A DNA stretch of 22,778 nucleotides, taken from a virus. A model generated the notes under the pieces. That model saw only the letters and a program-made list of their open reading frames with translations. It was not told the origin of the DNA and ran no database searches. Every line of letters begins with the position of its first letter. The first letter of the stretch is position 1. Where the stretch lies: the IMG/VR virus record IMGVR_UViG_3300044627_000906, positions 1-22,778 of that record. One strand, 5' to 3'. Below, piece by piece: positions 15,630 through 20,879 of the stretch. A program made the position numbers and the translations under genes.

Positions 15630-15721
15630 GGTAGTCAAGTAGTAGTTAGGCTTGATTAGATATTAGTAGCAGTAGGTCGCCTATGGTATCACGACCCTAA
15701 TTACTACTTGATTACCTAACC
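15625..15721 (+). repeat. 26-bp leader hairpin upstream of the rightward operon
   Basis: Positions 15625-15650 pair with 15696-15721 over 26 bp. Only two DNA mismatches occur and both are G-U pairs in RNA. The loop is 45 bases and has its own GGTCG/CGACC stem (15675-15679, 15692-15696) that competes by one base. It lies between P2 and the ribosome site of the first gene and ends 22 bases before its ATG. No U-run follows, so a simple terminator is unlikely. It could be an RNase III processing site, an attenuator or an origin structure. Confidence 0.7.
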
Positions 15722-15743
15722 CCTAGTGAGAGGATAACTAGTA

Positions 15744-16073
15744 ATGCCATATAACCCCTTCGGGGTTAGTGGTAGTATTATTACACCGCCTAGAGATGTA
15801 AGAGCCAGTAAAGCGTGGAAGGGTTCACGCTCACGCAGGTTCTCTAATCTAGTCGTGCGTGATAAGTCGGGCAATATAATCGTGGCTATCGAGGATAGCC
15901 CTGCGGTTAAATTGGCTAAGCGTAGCCGTAAGGTCGCGCAAGTCGCAAGCCCTACTACCCCTAAGCCACTAACTAATGATGAGTTGCGTGCCATTGCTTT
16001 AGATGAGCGTAGGCGACAATTCGAGCAAGAGCAAGCGCAGAATTATCGCAAGTTGGTCGGTGAGTATAACTAG
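15744..16073 (+). CDS. Basic hypothetical protein, first gene of rightward operon (109 aa)
   Basis: A 109-residue basic protein. The N-terminal third is Arg/Lys/Ser-rich (VRASKAWKGSRSRRFSNLVV at about 19-38). A beta hairpin follows (VVRDKSGNIIVAIED), then a Lys/Arg helix and a Pro-containing linker. A charged C-terminal helix (ELRAIALDERRRQFEQEQAQ) closes it. The composition suggests nucleic acid binding. GAGAGGAT precedes ATG 15744 at a spacing of about ten, a ribosome site copied before several genes of this arm. It is the first product expressed from P1/P2 and so a candidate early regulator or takeover factor, though I recognise no family. A tRNA-like fold follows its stop. Confidence 0.7.
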   Translation: MPYNPFGVSGSIITPPRDVRASKAWKGSRSRRFSNLVVRDKSGNIIVAIEDSPAVKLAKRSRKVAQVASPTTPKPLTNDELRAIALDERRRQFEQEQAQNYRKLVGEYN

Positions 16074-16082
16074 ACACCGATA

Positions 16083-16133
16083 GTCGTAGCCGATAGGTTC
16101 GGGTTCTCTAGGGTTCGATACCCTACTACGACA
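16083..16133 (+). ncRNA. Compact tRNA-like fold, 51 bases
   Basis: The ends GTCGTAG (16083-16089) and CTACGAC (16126-16132) make a perfect 7-bp acceptor-like stem, followed by A at 16133. Immediately inside the 3' strand is a perfect 5-bp T-arm (TAGGG/CCCTA) with the seven-base loop TTCGATA, close to the tRNA TTCRANY rule. A 4-bp hairpin CCGA-TAGGT-TCGG with GG in its loop takes the D-arm place. Only six bases remain where the anticodon arm should be, so it cannot decode. CCA is not encoded directly after the discriminator. It may be a tRNA remnant, a small tRNA mimic or a processing signal between the first gene and P3. Confidence 0.45.
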
Positions 16134-16152
16134 CGCCATAAGTCGAGGGTAC

Positions 16153-16182
16153 TTGACTTATATGCCCTAAGTATGCTATACT
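16153..16182 (+). promoter_or_regulatory. Internal promoter P3 with 21-bp operator-like palindrome
   Basis: The -35 is TTGACT (16153-16158), the spacer is 18 bases and the -10 is TATACT (16177-16182). A perfect inverted repeat, CCTAAGTAT-GCT-ATACTTAGG (16166-16186), covers the spacer end and the whole -10, the classic place for a repressor operator. The first gene after it starts at 16208 with AGAGAGGA as ribosome site. Confidence 0.7.
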
Positions 16183-16207
16183 TAGGTATAAATAGAGAGG
16201 ATAAGAT

Positions 16208-16309
16208 ATGTTGCTAGAGATACTAGTAGCGGTTCAGACCTTAGCGATTATAGCACTAGTGGCTAGAGTTAATCGACTACAAGGTCGCCTAGAGTATAGG
16301 GGTCGCTAA
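16208..16309 (+). CDS. 33-residue single-span membrane peptide
   Basis: A short frame from ATG 16208 to TAA 16309 with an excellent AGAGAGGA ribosome site. The peptide has one hydrophobic span (LLEILVAVQTLAIIALVA, residues 2-19) and then a basic, Arg-rich tail (RVNRLQGRLEYRGR). This is the layout of a small inner-membrane peptide with its tail in the cytoplasm. It overlaps the next gene as TAATG and is first after promoter P3, so it should be well expressed. A holin-like, antiholin or membrane-anchor role is possible. It is also a conceivable partner or substrate of the modification genes that follow; neither can be told from sequence. Confidence 0.65.
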   Translation: MLLEILVAVQTLAIIALVARVNRLQGRLEYRGR

Positions 16310-16488
16310 TGTCGGACAATGTAGTAATTGAGATTACTAAGGACGACTTAGAACTTATACGCAAGTCCTTGCGAACTCAGGAGAATTGGTACACTAAGTC
16401 AGACTTTAAGAGTATGGCTATGGCTACCAATTTGCTAAGAAGCAAGGTCAATGATATAATGATAGAATTAGAACTACCAATAAAGTAA
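16309..16488 (+). CDS. 59-residue hypothetical helical protein
   Basis: A frame from ATG 16309 (overlapping the previous stop) to TAA 16488. It reads MSDNVVIEITKDDLELIRKS then LRTQENWYTKSDFKSMAMAT and ends LELPIK. It is a soluble, mixed-charge, probably two-helix protein. Nine bases separate its stop from the ATG of the amidoligase. No family is recognised. Its position immediately before the amidoligase/amidotransferase pair makes it a possible substrate or accessory of that system, by context only. Confidence 0.65.
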   Translation: MSDNVVIEITKDDLELIRKSLRTQENWYTKSDFKSMAMATNLLRSKVNDIMIELELPIK

Positions 16489-16497
16489 GGAGTTGAT

Positions 16498-17709
16498 ATG
16501 CCGATAGATGATGACGAACCTACCGAGTATGGTTGCGGTACATGTAGTTATACATCTACTAGCGAGGACGACTTCATGCTGGTAGGTGATGACCTACTAT
16601 GCGAGAGTTGCCGAGCATGGTGTAATTATTGTGAGGAGTATTGCCACAATGATAATACCCACTATGTCGAGGGTGTAGGCGATTATTGCGAGAGTTGTTG
16701 GGAGAACCACACTAACTATTGCGAGAGATGTAGTTGTACATATTCCGAGAACGAGAGTATGTACAATATCGAGGATAGGGGTGAGTATTGGTGCGAGGGT
16801 TGCTATGAGGACAATGGTTCTTATTGTGATGACTGCGACCAATACTACGCGAGAGAGTGTGATAGTTGCGGTGGTGGTGGTAGGACTAACCTTATCCACG
16901 ACTACTCATACAAGCCCGACCCTAAGTTTATAGGTCAAGATAAGAATAACCTATACTTTGGGATAGAATTGGAAATGGAGATTAGGTCAGGCGACCTAGC
17001 GAGTAGTGCTAGATATGTAGCAGAAAATATAGGCGAGTGGTTCTATATGAAGCAGGATAGCAGTATCGGTCAAGGTGGCTATCGTGGCTTCGAGTTAGTA
17101 TCTCACCCTATATCCTTTGCTAAGTGGTCGGATATGCCAGACTTTGATAGAACCTTAGACTATCTAAGAGAAAATCAAGAGGCAAGGGCATGGGACGCTA
17201 AGAGTTGCGGACTACATATACATGTAAGTCGAGAAGGATTTAAGAGTGGCGCACATGTACATAGGTGGTTGGCACTAGTGTACAAGAACGCACCCGATAT
17301 GATGAGATTTGCTGGTCGTAAGTCAGACTACGCAAAGTTCAATGATGTGTACAAGTATGATGAGTACGATAGACCATACTTTACACTAGCCGACAAGGTG
17401 GCTGACCCTAGAGGGGTGAACACCGAGAGGCACTCTGCTATAAATACACGCAACGACCACACGCTAGAACTTAGGTTCTTTAGGGGAACTACTAAGCCTA
17501 GTGGTGTTCGTAGTGCTATACAATTAGCACACGCTAGTATAGAATATACTCGCAACCTAAATCTATCAGATGTAAAGATAGGTATGCTAGGTTGGGAGTG
17601 GTTCTATGATTATGTAGAAGCCAACAATGGCTACTACCCAGACTTATATGAGCGTATGTCCAAAGTACGCTCATTAAGTATCAACAGTAATGAGTTAGTC
17701 AATGCGTAA
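16498..17709 (+). CDS. Zinc-ribbon/amidoligase fusion protein
   Basis: A 403-residue two-part protein. Residues 13-124 hold about 20 Cys in repeated CxxC pairs (C13/C16, C35/C38, C42/C45, C64/C67, C75/C78, C99/C102, C110/C113, C121/C124), a string of LIM- or treble-clef-like zinc ribbons. From about 152 the protein follows the amidoligase_2 pattern, related to glutamate-cysteine ligase/glutamine synthetase-like folds: FGIELEME (E157, E159), GFELVSHPI at 197-205, SCGLHIHVSR at 236-245, and LELRFFRGT near 325. These enzymes join carboxyl and amino groups with ATP. AAGGAG precedes ATG 16498. The glutamine amidotransferase 12 bases downstream is a natural ammonia source. The zinc ribbons likely choose the target, which is unknown. 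Confidence 0.85.
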   Translation: MPIDDDEPTEYGCGTCSYTSTSEDDFMLVGDDLLCESCRAWCNYCEEYCHNDNTHYVEGVGDYCESCWENHTNYCERCSCTYSENESMYNIEDRGEYWCEGCYEDNGSYCDDCDQYYARECDSCGGGGRTNLIHDYSYKPDPKFIGQDKNNLYFGIELEMEIRSGDLASSARYVAENIGEWFYMKQDSSIGQGGYRGFELVSHPISFAKWSDMPDFDRTLDYLRENQEARAWDAKSCGLHIHVSREGFKSGAHVHRWLALVYKNAPDMMRFAGRKSDYAKFNDVYKYDEYDRPYFTLADKVADPRGVNTERHSAINTRNDHTLELRFFRGTTKPSGVRSAIQLAHASIEYTRNLNLSDVKIGMLGWEWFYDYVEANNGYYPDLYERMSKVRSLSINSNELVNA

Positions 17710-17721
17710 GAGAGGAGATGT

Positions 17722-18594
17722 ATGTGTCTATTAGTAGTGTGTAATCCTAATTCCACACCCAGTAAAGATGAACTTACTACTGGTGCGTGTAAGAACCCAC
17801 ATGGCTTTGGCTTTGCGATAGATACTGGTGCTGGTATTATATCAGAACGCAGTATGTCCGCTAAGAAGTCTATCGCTAGGTTCTTAGAATTGCGCGAGCA
17901 ATATCCTAATGGCTATGCTATGTGGCACGCTAGGTATGCTACTCATGGAGTAAAGAACGAACTTAATTGCCACCCCTTCAAGGTAGTGGGTGAGCATGAT
18001 ACTTACTTAGCGCACAATGGTGTGTTAGATATTCATATACCTAAAGGTGATAAGCGTAGCGACACTAGGATTATGGCAGAGGAGTTATTGCCTAGACTAG
18101 GTGGTGTGTCTGCCTTAGACGACGACTATGTATATGATATGATTAGTTCATGGGCTAGTGGTAATAAGGTAGCAGTAATGACTAATGACCCTAGCGCACA
18201 ATACAAGATTTATATTATCAACGAGAACTTAGGTAGTTGGGACGACAATGGTGTATGGTGGAGTAATAACTCTCACAAACCTATCGTATCCACGCCACGC
18301 ACTACTACCTATAATCACACCTATGGTGAGCCTAGTGTGTATGATATTGTAGCAATAGACGACCACTTCAACCCTTCTCTATATGAGGAGAACAAGTTCG
18401 AGTGTCCTAGTTGCGAGTCAATAGTAGACTTATGGGAGAACGAATATTATTGTCAGATGTGTGAGGCTTGCTTCGACTGTGAAGTGAACTTCTTAGACTG
18501 CTTATGCTATCACCCTAATCATAAGAAGGAGATAGGTGAGGAGTATGGATACCTAAGCAACAAGTGGTACACGAAAGAGCCACTTGACTTCTAG
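17722..18594 (+). CDS. Class II glutamine amidotransferase with Cys-rich tail
   Basis: A 290-residue protein beginning MCLLVVC, so Met removal leaves Cys2 as the N-terminal nucleophile. Signature segments of the Ntn glutaminase follow: GFGFAID, MWHARYATHG near 73-82, NCHPF, YLAHNGVL near 94-101 and SDTRIMAEE. It should release ammonia from glutamine. From about residue 227, CPSCES, YCQMCEACFDC and CLC make a zinc-ribbon-like tail, absent from ordinary enzymes of this class but echoing the N-terminal ribbons of the amidoligase just upstream. No synthetase domain is attached, so the neighbour probably uses the ammonia. The start at 17722 is set by GAGAGGAG. A promoter for the next genes overlaps its 3' end. 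Confidence 0.88.
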   Translation: MCLLVVCNPNSTPSKDELTTGACKNPHGFGFAIDTGAGIISERSMSAKKSIARFLELREQYPNGYAMWHARYATHGVKNELNCHPFKVVGEHDTYLAHNGVLDIHIPKGDKRSDTRIMAEELLPRLGGVSALDDDYVYDMISSWASGNKVAVMTNDPSAQYKIYIINENLGSWDDNGVWWSNNSHKPIVSTPRTTTYNHTYGEPSVYDIVAIDDHFNPSLYEENKFECPSCESIVDLWENEYYCQMCEACFDCEVNFLDCLCYHPNHKKEIGEEYGYLSNKWYTKEPLDF

Positions 18595-18619
18595 AATTGG
18601 TAGTGATATAATTACTACC
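18584..18619 (+). promoter_or_regulatory. Internal promoter P4 with dyad over the -10
   Basis: The -35 is TTGACT (18584-18589, inside the last codons of the amidotransferase gene), the spacer is 17 bases and the -10 is a consensus TATAAT (18607-18612). GGTAGT (18599-18604) and ACTACC (18614-18619) form an inverted repeat centred on the -10, as at P3. It would drive the WhiB/transglycosylase group. Confidence 0.7.
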
Positions 18620-18663
18620 GATACCGACAGACACCACTTGGTAAATTGCCAAGAGGATAACTA

Positions 18664-18681
18664 ATGAAAGGTAAAGTATGA
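18664..18681 (+). CDS. Five-codon leader minigene (MKGKV)
   Basis: ATG AAA GGT AAA GTA TGA follows the same AGAGGATAACTA ribosome-site context used by the gene at 15744. Its stop overlaps the ATG of the next gene (ATGA). A ribosome starting here would end exactly at the downstream start, so it may be a coupling or control leader. It could also be chance. Confidence 0.3.
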   Translation: MKGKV

Positions 18682-18968
18682 CAACCACGACAGCAGAACA
18701 AATAGAGAACTACTTGGCTAGCATATCGCTAACACTAGCAGACCTATCAGATGAGTTGGCAACAATTCAGTTTGACTTAGAGGACGCTAATGGATATGAA
18801 CCAAGAGGCACAGTACTTAAAGCACTACCTAATCAGACTAGGTTCAAGCCTAAGTCAGTATGGGTATCGCTAGGTAATGGCAAGTATCAACATTTGACTG
18901 GTGAGAAAGGCTTAATTGCTAAGCACTCACGACTTGACGGATACACTTCAGTAGTATTCCGTCCATAA
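18678..18968 (+). CDS. Hypothetical protein (96 aa)
   Basis: A 96-residue protein with an acidic, helical N-terminal half (TTAEQIENYLASISLTLADL, then a second acidic helix) and a beta-rich, basic C-terminal half (KPKSVWVSLGNGKYQHLTGE, then LDGYTSVVFRP). The start at 18678 has AAAGG before it, and it may also be reached by reinitiation from the five-codon frame. It is the first full gene after P4. I recognise no family; a small two-part adaptor is compatible with the pattern. Confidence 0.7.
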   Translation: MTTTTAEQIENYLASISLTLADLSDELATIQFDLEDANGYEPRGTVLKALPNQTRFKPKSVWVSLGNGKYQHLTGEKGLIAKHSRLDGYTSVVFRP

Positions 18969-18983
18969 TATAGAGAGGATACC

Positions 18984-19127
18984 ATGTTAGAGAACGATTA
19001 CATATGGACTTGCTTCATACGAAAGGCTGACGCTAAACATCTTTCAGATGAAGAGTTGAAAGAGATGAAGTCAGAACTACAAATGGCAGTTCAGGCTATC
19101 TGCTTTACTCATGGGATACATAACTAA
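18984..19127 (+). CDS. 47-residue hypothetical protein
   Basis: A frame from ATG 18984 to TAA 19127 with an AGAGAGGAT ribosome site. It begins MLENDYIWTCFIRKADAKHL, contains an amphipathic charged helix (SDEELKEMKSELQMAVQAIC), and ends FTHGIHN. There are two Cys and three His, but no clear metal motif. Its stop overlaps the whiB start as TAATG, so the two are translated together. Function is unknown. Confidence 0.65.
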   Translation: MLENDYIWTCFIRKADAKHLSDEELKEMKSELQMAVQAICFTHGIHN

Positions 19128-19555
19128 TGGCAGGTGCGTTTGGTACTGGTCTAAAGAATAGCGTGTTTGGCTATATATTTAATGACCTAGACCTTGATGT
19201 TAGCGATGGGTTATGTGTTAATCATGATGACCCTGACCTATGGTTCGCTGGTGAAGCGGAGAAAGAGGAAGGCGAGAAGTGGACATTCAATAGAGAACAG
19301 AGAGAGCGAGTAGCACTAGAAGTAGATAGGGCTACTCAGGCTCTCGCAATATGTAAGAATTGTCCAGCCAAAGTTAATTGCTTAGAACTTGGTATGCGTG
19401 GTACACAGATATACTATGGTATATATGGTGGCACTATGCCAGGTGAGAGGTTACTTAAACTTGGTAAGAGTATGAAGAAAGCAGAGTACGCTAACAAGGT
19501 TAACTTCGCAAATAAAGTTAGGAGAACTATGAAAGAAAGGGGAATAAGTGGATAG
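19127..19555 (+). CDS. whiB: WhiB-family Fe-S transcription factor
   Basis: A 142-residue WhiB-like protein. The four cluster ligands are present: C30 (DGLCVNHDDPDLWFA), then C76, C79 and C85 (CKNCPAKVNC), the canonical C-Xn-C-X2-C-X5-C pattern that holds a 4Fe-4S cluster. The turn that contacts the host sigma factor reads GIYGG (98-102) rather than the usual G(V/I)WGG. A Lys/Arg-rich C-terminal tail (MKKAEYANKV... VRRTMKERG) can bind DNA. Family members work with actinobacterial sigma-A to redirect transcription, and phage copies can repress host whiB genes. It is the clearest host marker in the window. The start overlaps the previous stop. Confidence 0.92.
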   Translation: MAGAFGTGLKNSVFGYIFNDLDLDVSDGLCVNHDDPDLWFAGEAEKEEGEKWTFNREQRERVALEVDRATQALAICKNCPAKVNCLELGMRGTQIYYGIYGGTMPGERLLKLGKSMKKAEYANKVNFANKVRRTMKERGISG

Positions 19556-19724
19556 TGATATAGTCTGGCAAGGGGTAATCACTAATGATATGGTAGCAGG
19601 TTGGTCTACTGATAAAGTAAGTACGCTTATCAGAGAACTAGACGACTTGGTATTCATTACATACGAGGAATTATCTAGCGACAGAGAAAACTTAGAAGGT
19701 CTATTCGATAATGAATACGAATAG
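19548..19724 (+). CDS. 58-residue acidic hypothetical protein, GTG start
   Basis: A frame from GTG 19548 to TAG 19724. It overlaps the end of whiB by eight bases and has AAAGGGG before it. The product is acidic (MDSDIVWQGVITNDMVAGWS, then KVSTLIRELDDLVFITYEEL and a Glu/Asp-rich end). Its helical core and charge suit a small protein-binding partner, possibly of WhiB. No family is recognised. Confidence 0.6.
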   Translation: MDSDIVWQGVITNDMVAGWSTDKVSTLIRELDDLVFITYEELSSDRENLEGLFDNEYE

Positions 19725-19746
19725 ACGAAAGAAGAAAAGGTTTGAT

Positions 19747-20151
19747 ATGAGAAAAGTATTTATATTTCTATTCGGTATGGGGATATCACTCATGCTGGGC
19801 GTTGTGCTTGCTGCCAAAACTGGCGAGCCTACTCCAACTAACGGAGATGTATCCAAAAGTTGGACAGTTATGGACAGCAAGGCTTATGCTCAGGATAAGT
19901 TATACGAGTGGAAATATAAACAATGGTCATGCCTTAATAAGTTGTGGACTAGAGAAAGCAATTGGAGACCCAACGCATACAATAAAGTTAAAGTAATGGG
20001 CAAGAATGCTGGAGGTATTCCACAACTATTAGGGCTTGACCCCAAAACTCCTGCGCCAAAGCAGATAGATAGAGGCTTGTCTTATATCTATCACAGGTAT
20101 CACACCCCTTGTGAGGCGTGGAAGTTCTTTACTAAGAATGGATACTACTAA
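19747..20151 (+). CDS. Membrane-anchored or secreted lytic transglycosylase-like protein
   Basis: The frame is open from ATG 19711, but I favour ATG 19747 because AAAAGG stands six bases before it while 19711 lacks a good ribosome site. The 134-residue product has a signal/anchor segment (MRKVFIFLFGMGISLMLGVV) and then a compact transglycosylase-like domain: WSCLNKLWTRESNWRPNAYN (about 60-79, catalytic Glu70), GGIPQLLG, RGLSYIYHRYHTPCEAW and GYY. This is the short actinobacterial pattern with two Cys (62, 122) that probably pair. It should cut or remodel peptidoglycan outside the membrane. It may help lysis or block a second infection; no holin of a known family is nearby. Confidence 0.75.
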   Translation: MRKVFIFLFGMGISLMLGVVLAAKTGEPTPTNGDVSKSWTVMDSKAYAQDKLYEWKYKQWSCLNKLWTRESNWRPNAYNKVKVMGKNAGGIPQLLGLDPKTPAPKQIDRGLSYIYHRYHTPCEAWKFFTKNGYY

Positions 20152-20198
20152 TTAAACCTAAACATATTACAGAACTTAAGCCCGATTACAAATCCGCT

Positions 20199-20372
20199 AT
20201 GGACATTAGGGGTAGAGCCACTACCATATGTCCATGTGGTTGTAATGTGTGGAACTTAAAGACTATCTTCGAAGAAGAAACAGGCGAGATAGATATGTAC
20301 TTTCTAGATATGGAGTGTGCTTTATGTGGCACTCTTGCAACAGCACCAACACCAGAGGATAGGGAGATGTAA
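20199..20372 (+). CDS. Small Zn-ribbon protein, start uncertain (57 aa or longer)
   Basis: Two CxC/CxxC clusters (CPCGC at 11-15, CALC about residue 40-43) form a single zinc ribbon. The first ATG, 20199, has no ribosome site. The frame is open further upstream from 20136 and reads IKPKHITELKPDYKSAMDIR before the ribbon, which looks like genuine protein and resembles N-termini I recall in relatives. No ATG, GTG or TTG exists there, so an ATT start (20151) overlapping the transglycosylase stop is possible. The end ATAPTPEDREM also looks conserved. The next gene overlaps as TAATG. The role is unknown. Confidence 0.6.
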   Translation: MDIRGRATTICPCGCNVWNLKTIFEEETGEIDMYFLDMECALCGTLATAPTPEDREM

Positions 20373-20548
20373 TGCCTACATATTCATATAGATGTAATGA
20401 TGACAAGGCACTCTTAGAATTAAGTCGTAGTGTTGACGACAGAGATGACTTAGTTGAGTGTCCACAATGTAATAGAGAAATGGTAAGAGAGTATCAAGCA
20501 AACCCTGTTATCTTTAAAGGTACTGGGTTCTATTCAACAGGAGGATGA
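20372..20548 (+). CDS. FmdB-like zinc-ribbon protein, degenerate first CxxC
   Basis: A 58-residue protein beginning MPTYSYRCNDD and continuing to VECPQCNREMVREYQANPVI, then FKGTGFYSTGG. This order (PTYxYxC, CPxC, then VxFKGxGFYxT) is the FmdB/CxxC_CxxC_SSSS family pattern. The first pair is incomplete (C8 but Asp11 instead of Cys), so zinc binding would be by three Cys or weak. Family members are small putative regulators with poorly known roles. It overlaps the preceding zinc-ribbon gene and is followed by GGAGG for the next start. Confidence 0.75.
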   Translation: MPTYSYRCNDDKALLELSRSVDDRDDLVECPQCNREMVREYQANPVIFKGTGFYSTGG

Positions 20549-20549
20549 C

Positions 20550-20636
20550 ATGGAAGATGTAGTTGAGATATTAAAAGAAGCGAATAAAGTATTTGCTGAT
20601 ATGTTTGGTATCGAAGAAGGTGATGAAGATGAGTGA
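20550..20636 (+). CDS. 28-residue acidic peptide
   Basis: A frame from ATG 20550 to TGA 20636 directly after a strong GGAGG. The peptide MEDVVEILKEANKVFADMFG is an amphipathic helix, followed by a very acidic tail (IEEGDEDE). Its stop lies inside the next gene. It is probably translated, given the ribosome site, but there is nothing to name it by. Confidence 0.5.
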   Translation: MEDVVEILKEANKVFADMFGIEEGDEDE

Positions 20637-20754
20637 ACCTATGTACCTAATGGGTGATGATGTAGCACTTGGTATCAACCAGACATGTGATGACTGTGAT
20701 GAGATTGATTGCGTGTGCTTTGAACCTGACAGAATGTGGGGAGATGATGACTGA
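20629..20754 (+). CDS. 41-residue Cys/Asp-rich microprotein
   Basis: A frame from ATG 20629 to TGA 20754 overlapping both neighbours. The C-terminal half carries TCDDCDEIDCVCFEP, four Cys as CxxC-x4-CxC, enough for one metal site. The rest is acidic. It continues the run of small zinc-binding-like proteins in this arm. No family is recognised. Confidence 0.5.
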   Translation: MSEPMYLMGDDVALGINQTCDDCDEIDCVCFEPDRMWGDDD

Positions 20755-20875
20755 TATTACAGAACAAGATGAGCAAGATGAAATGCTAGCAAAGTTCTGG
20801 GCTGACTATGGCGAGAGTCTATGGGTAGACCCAGCAGAACAGGAAGAGTTATGGGATGAGAAGAACTTTATTTAA
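20747..20875 (+). CDS. 42-residue acidic protein ending the rightward operon
   Basis: The frame is open further upstream, but GGGGAG just before the paired ATGs at 20744/20747 marks the start and the upstream part lies in other genes. The product MTDITEQDEQDEMLAKFWAD continues acidic and Trp-rich (three Trp in 42 residues) and ends WDEKNFI. Such acidic, aromatic peptides are often protein mimics or inhibitors, but this is conjecture. It stops four bases from the convergent sigma-like gene. Confidence 0.5.
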   Translation: MTDITEQDEQDEMLAKFWADYGESLWVDPAEQEELWDEKNFI

Positions 20876-20879
20876 AGTA

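Larger units (their letters stand above)
14957..15743. other. Divergent non-coding switch region, possible origin
   Basis: A 787-base gap between the leftward virion module and the rightward operon. It is AT-rich with many stops on both strands and no credible gene. It holds, from left to right: an 8-bp inverted repeat (15039-15065), a pair of 12-bp inverted copies (15089-15100, 15158-15169) around a 7-bp dyad (15118-15134), an 8-bp G6/C6 inverted repeat (15171-15224), four 8-bp tandem units (15254-15285), a G8 run flanked by AGTTCTTA direct repeats (15337-15361), two SOS-box-like dyads, two promoters and a 26-bp hairpin. A leftward promoter must lie here too, but I cannot pick one with confidence. 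Confidence 0.7.

Noticed and set aside
16083-16133. A normal tRNA gene
   Set aside because: Only 51 bases lie between the acceptor strands and there is no anticodon arm, so it cannot decode; kept only as a tRNA-like fold.
16597-16899. Minus-strand Thr/Ile/Val-rich frame
   Set aside because: It is a mirror of the Cys/Glu-rich zinc-ribbon coding region; no start signal and an implausible composition.
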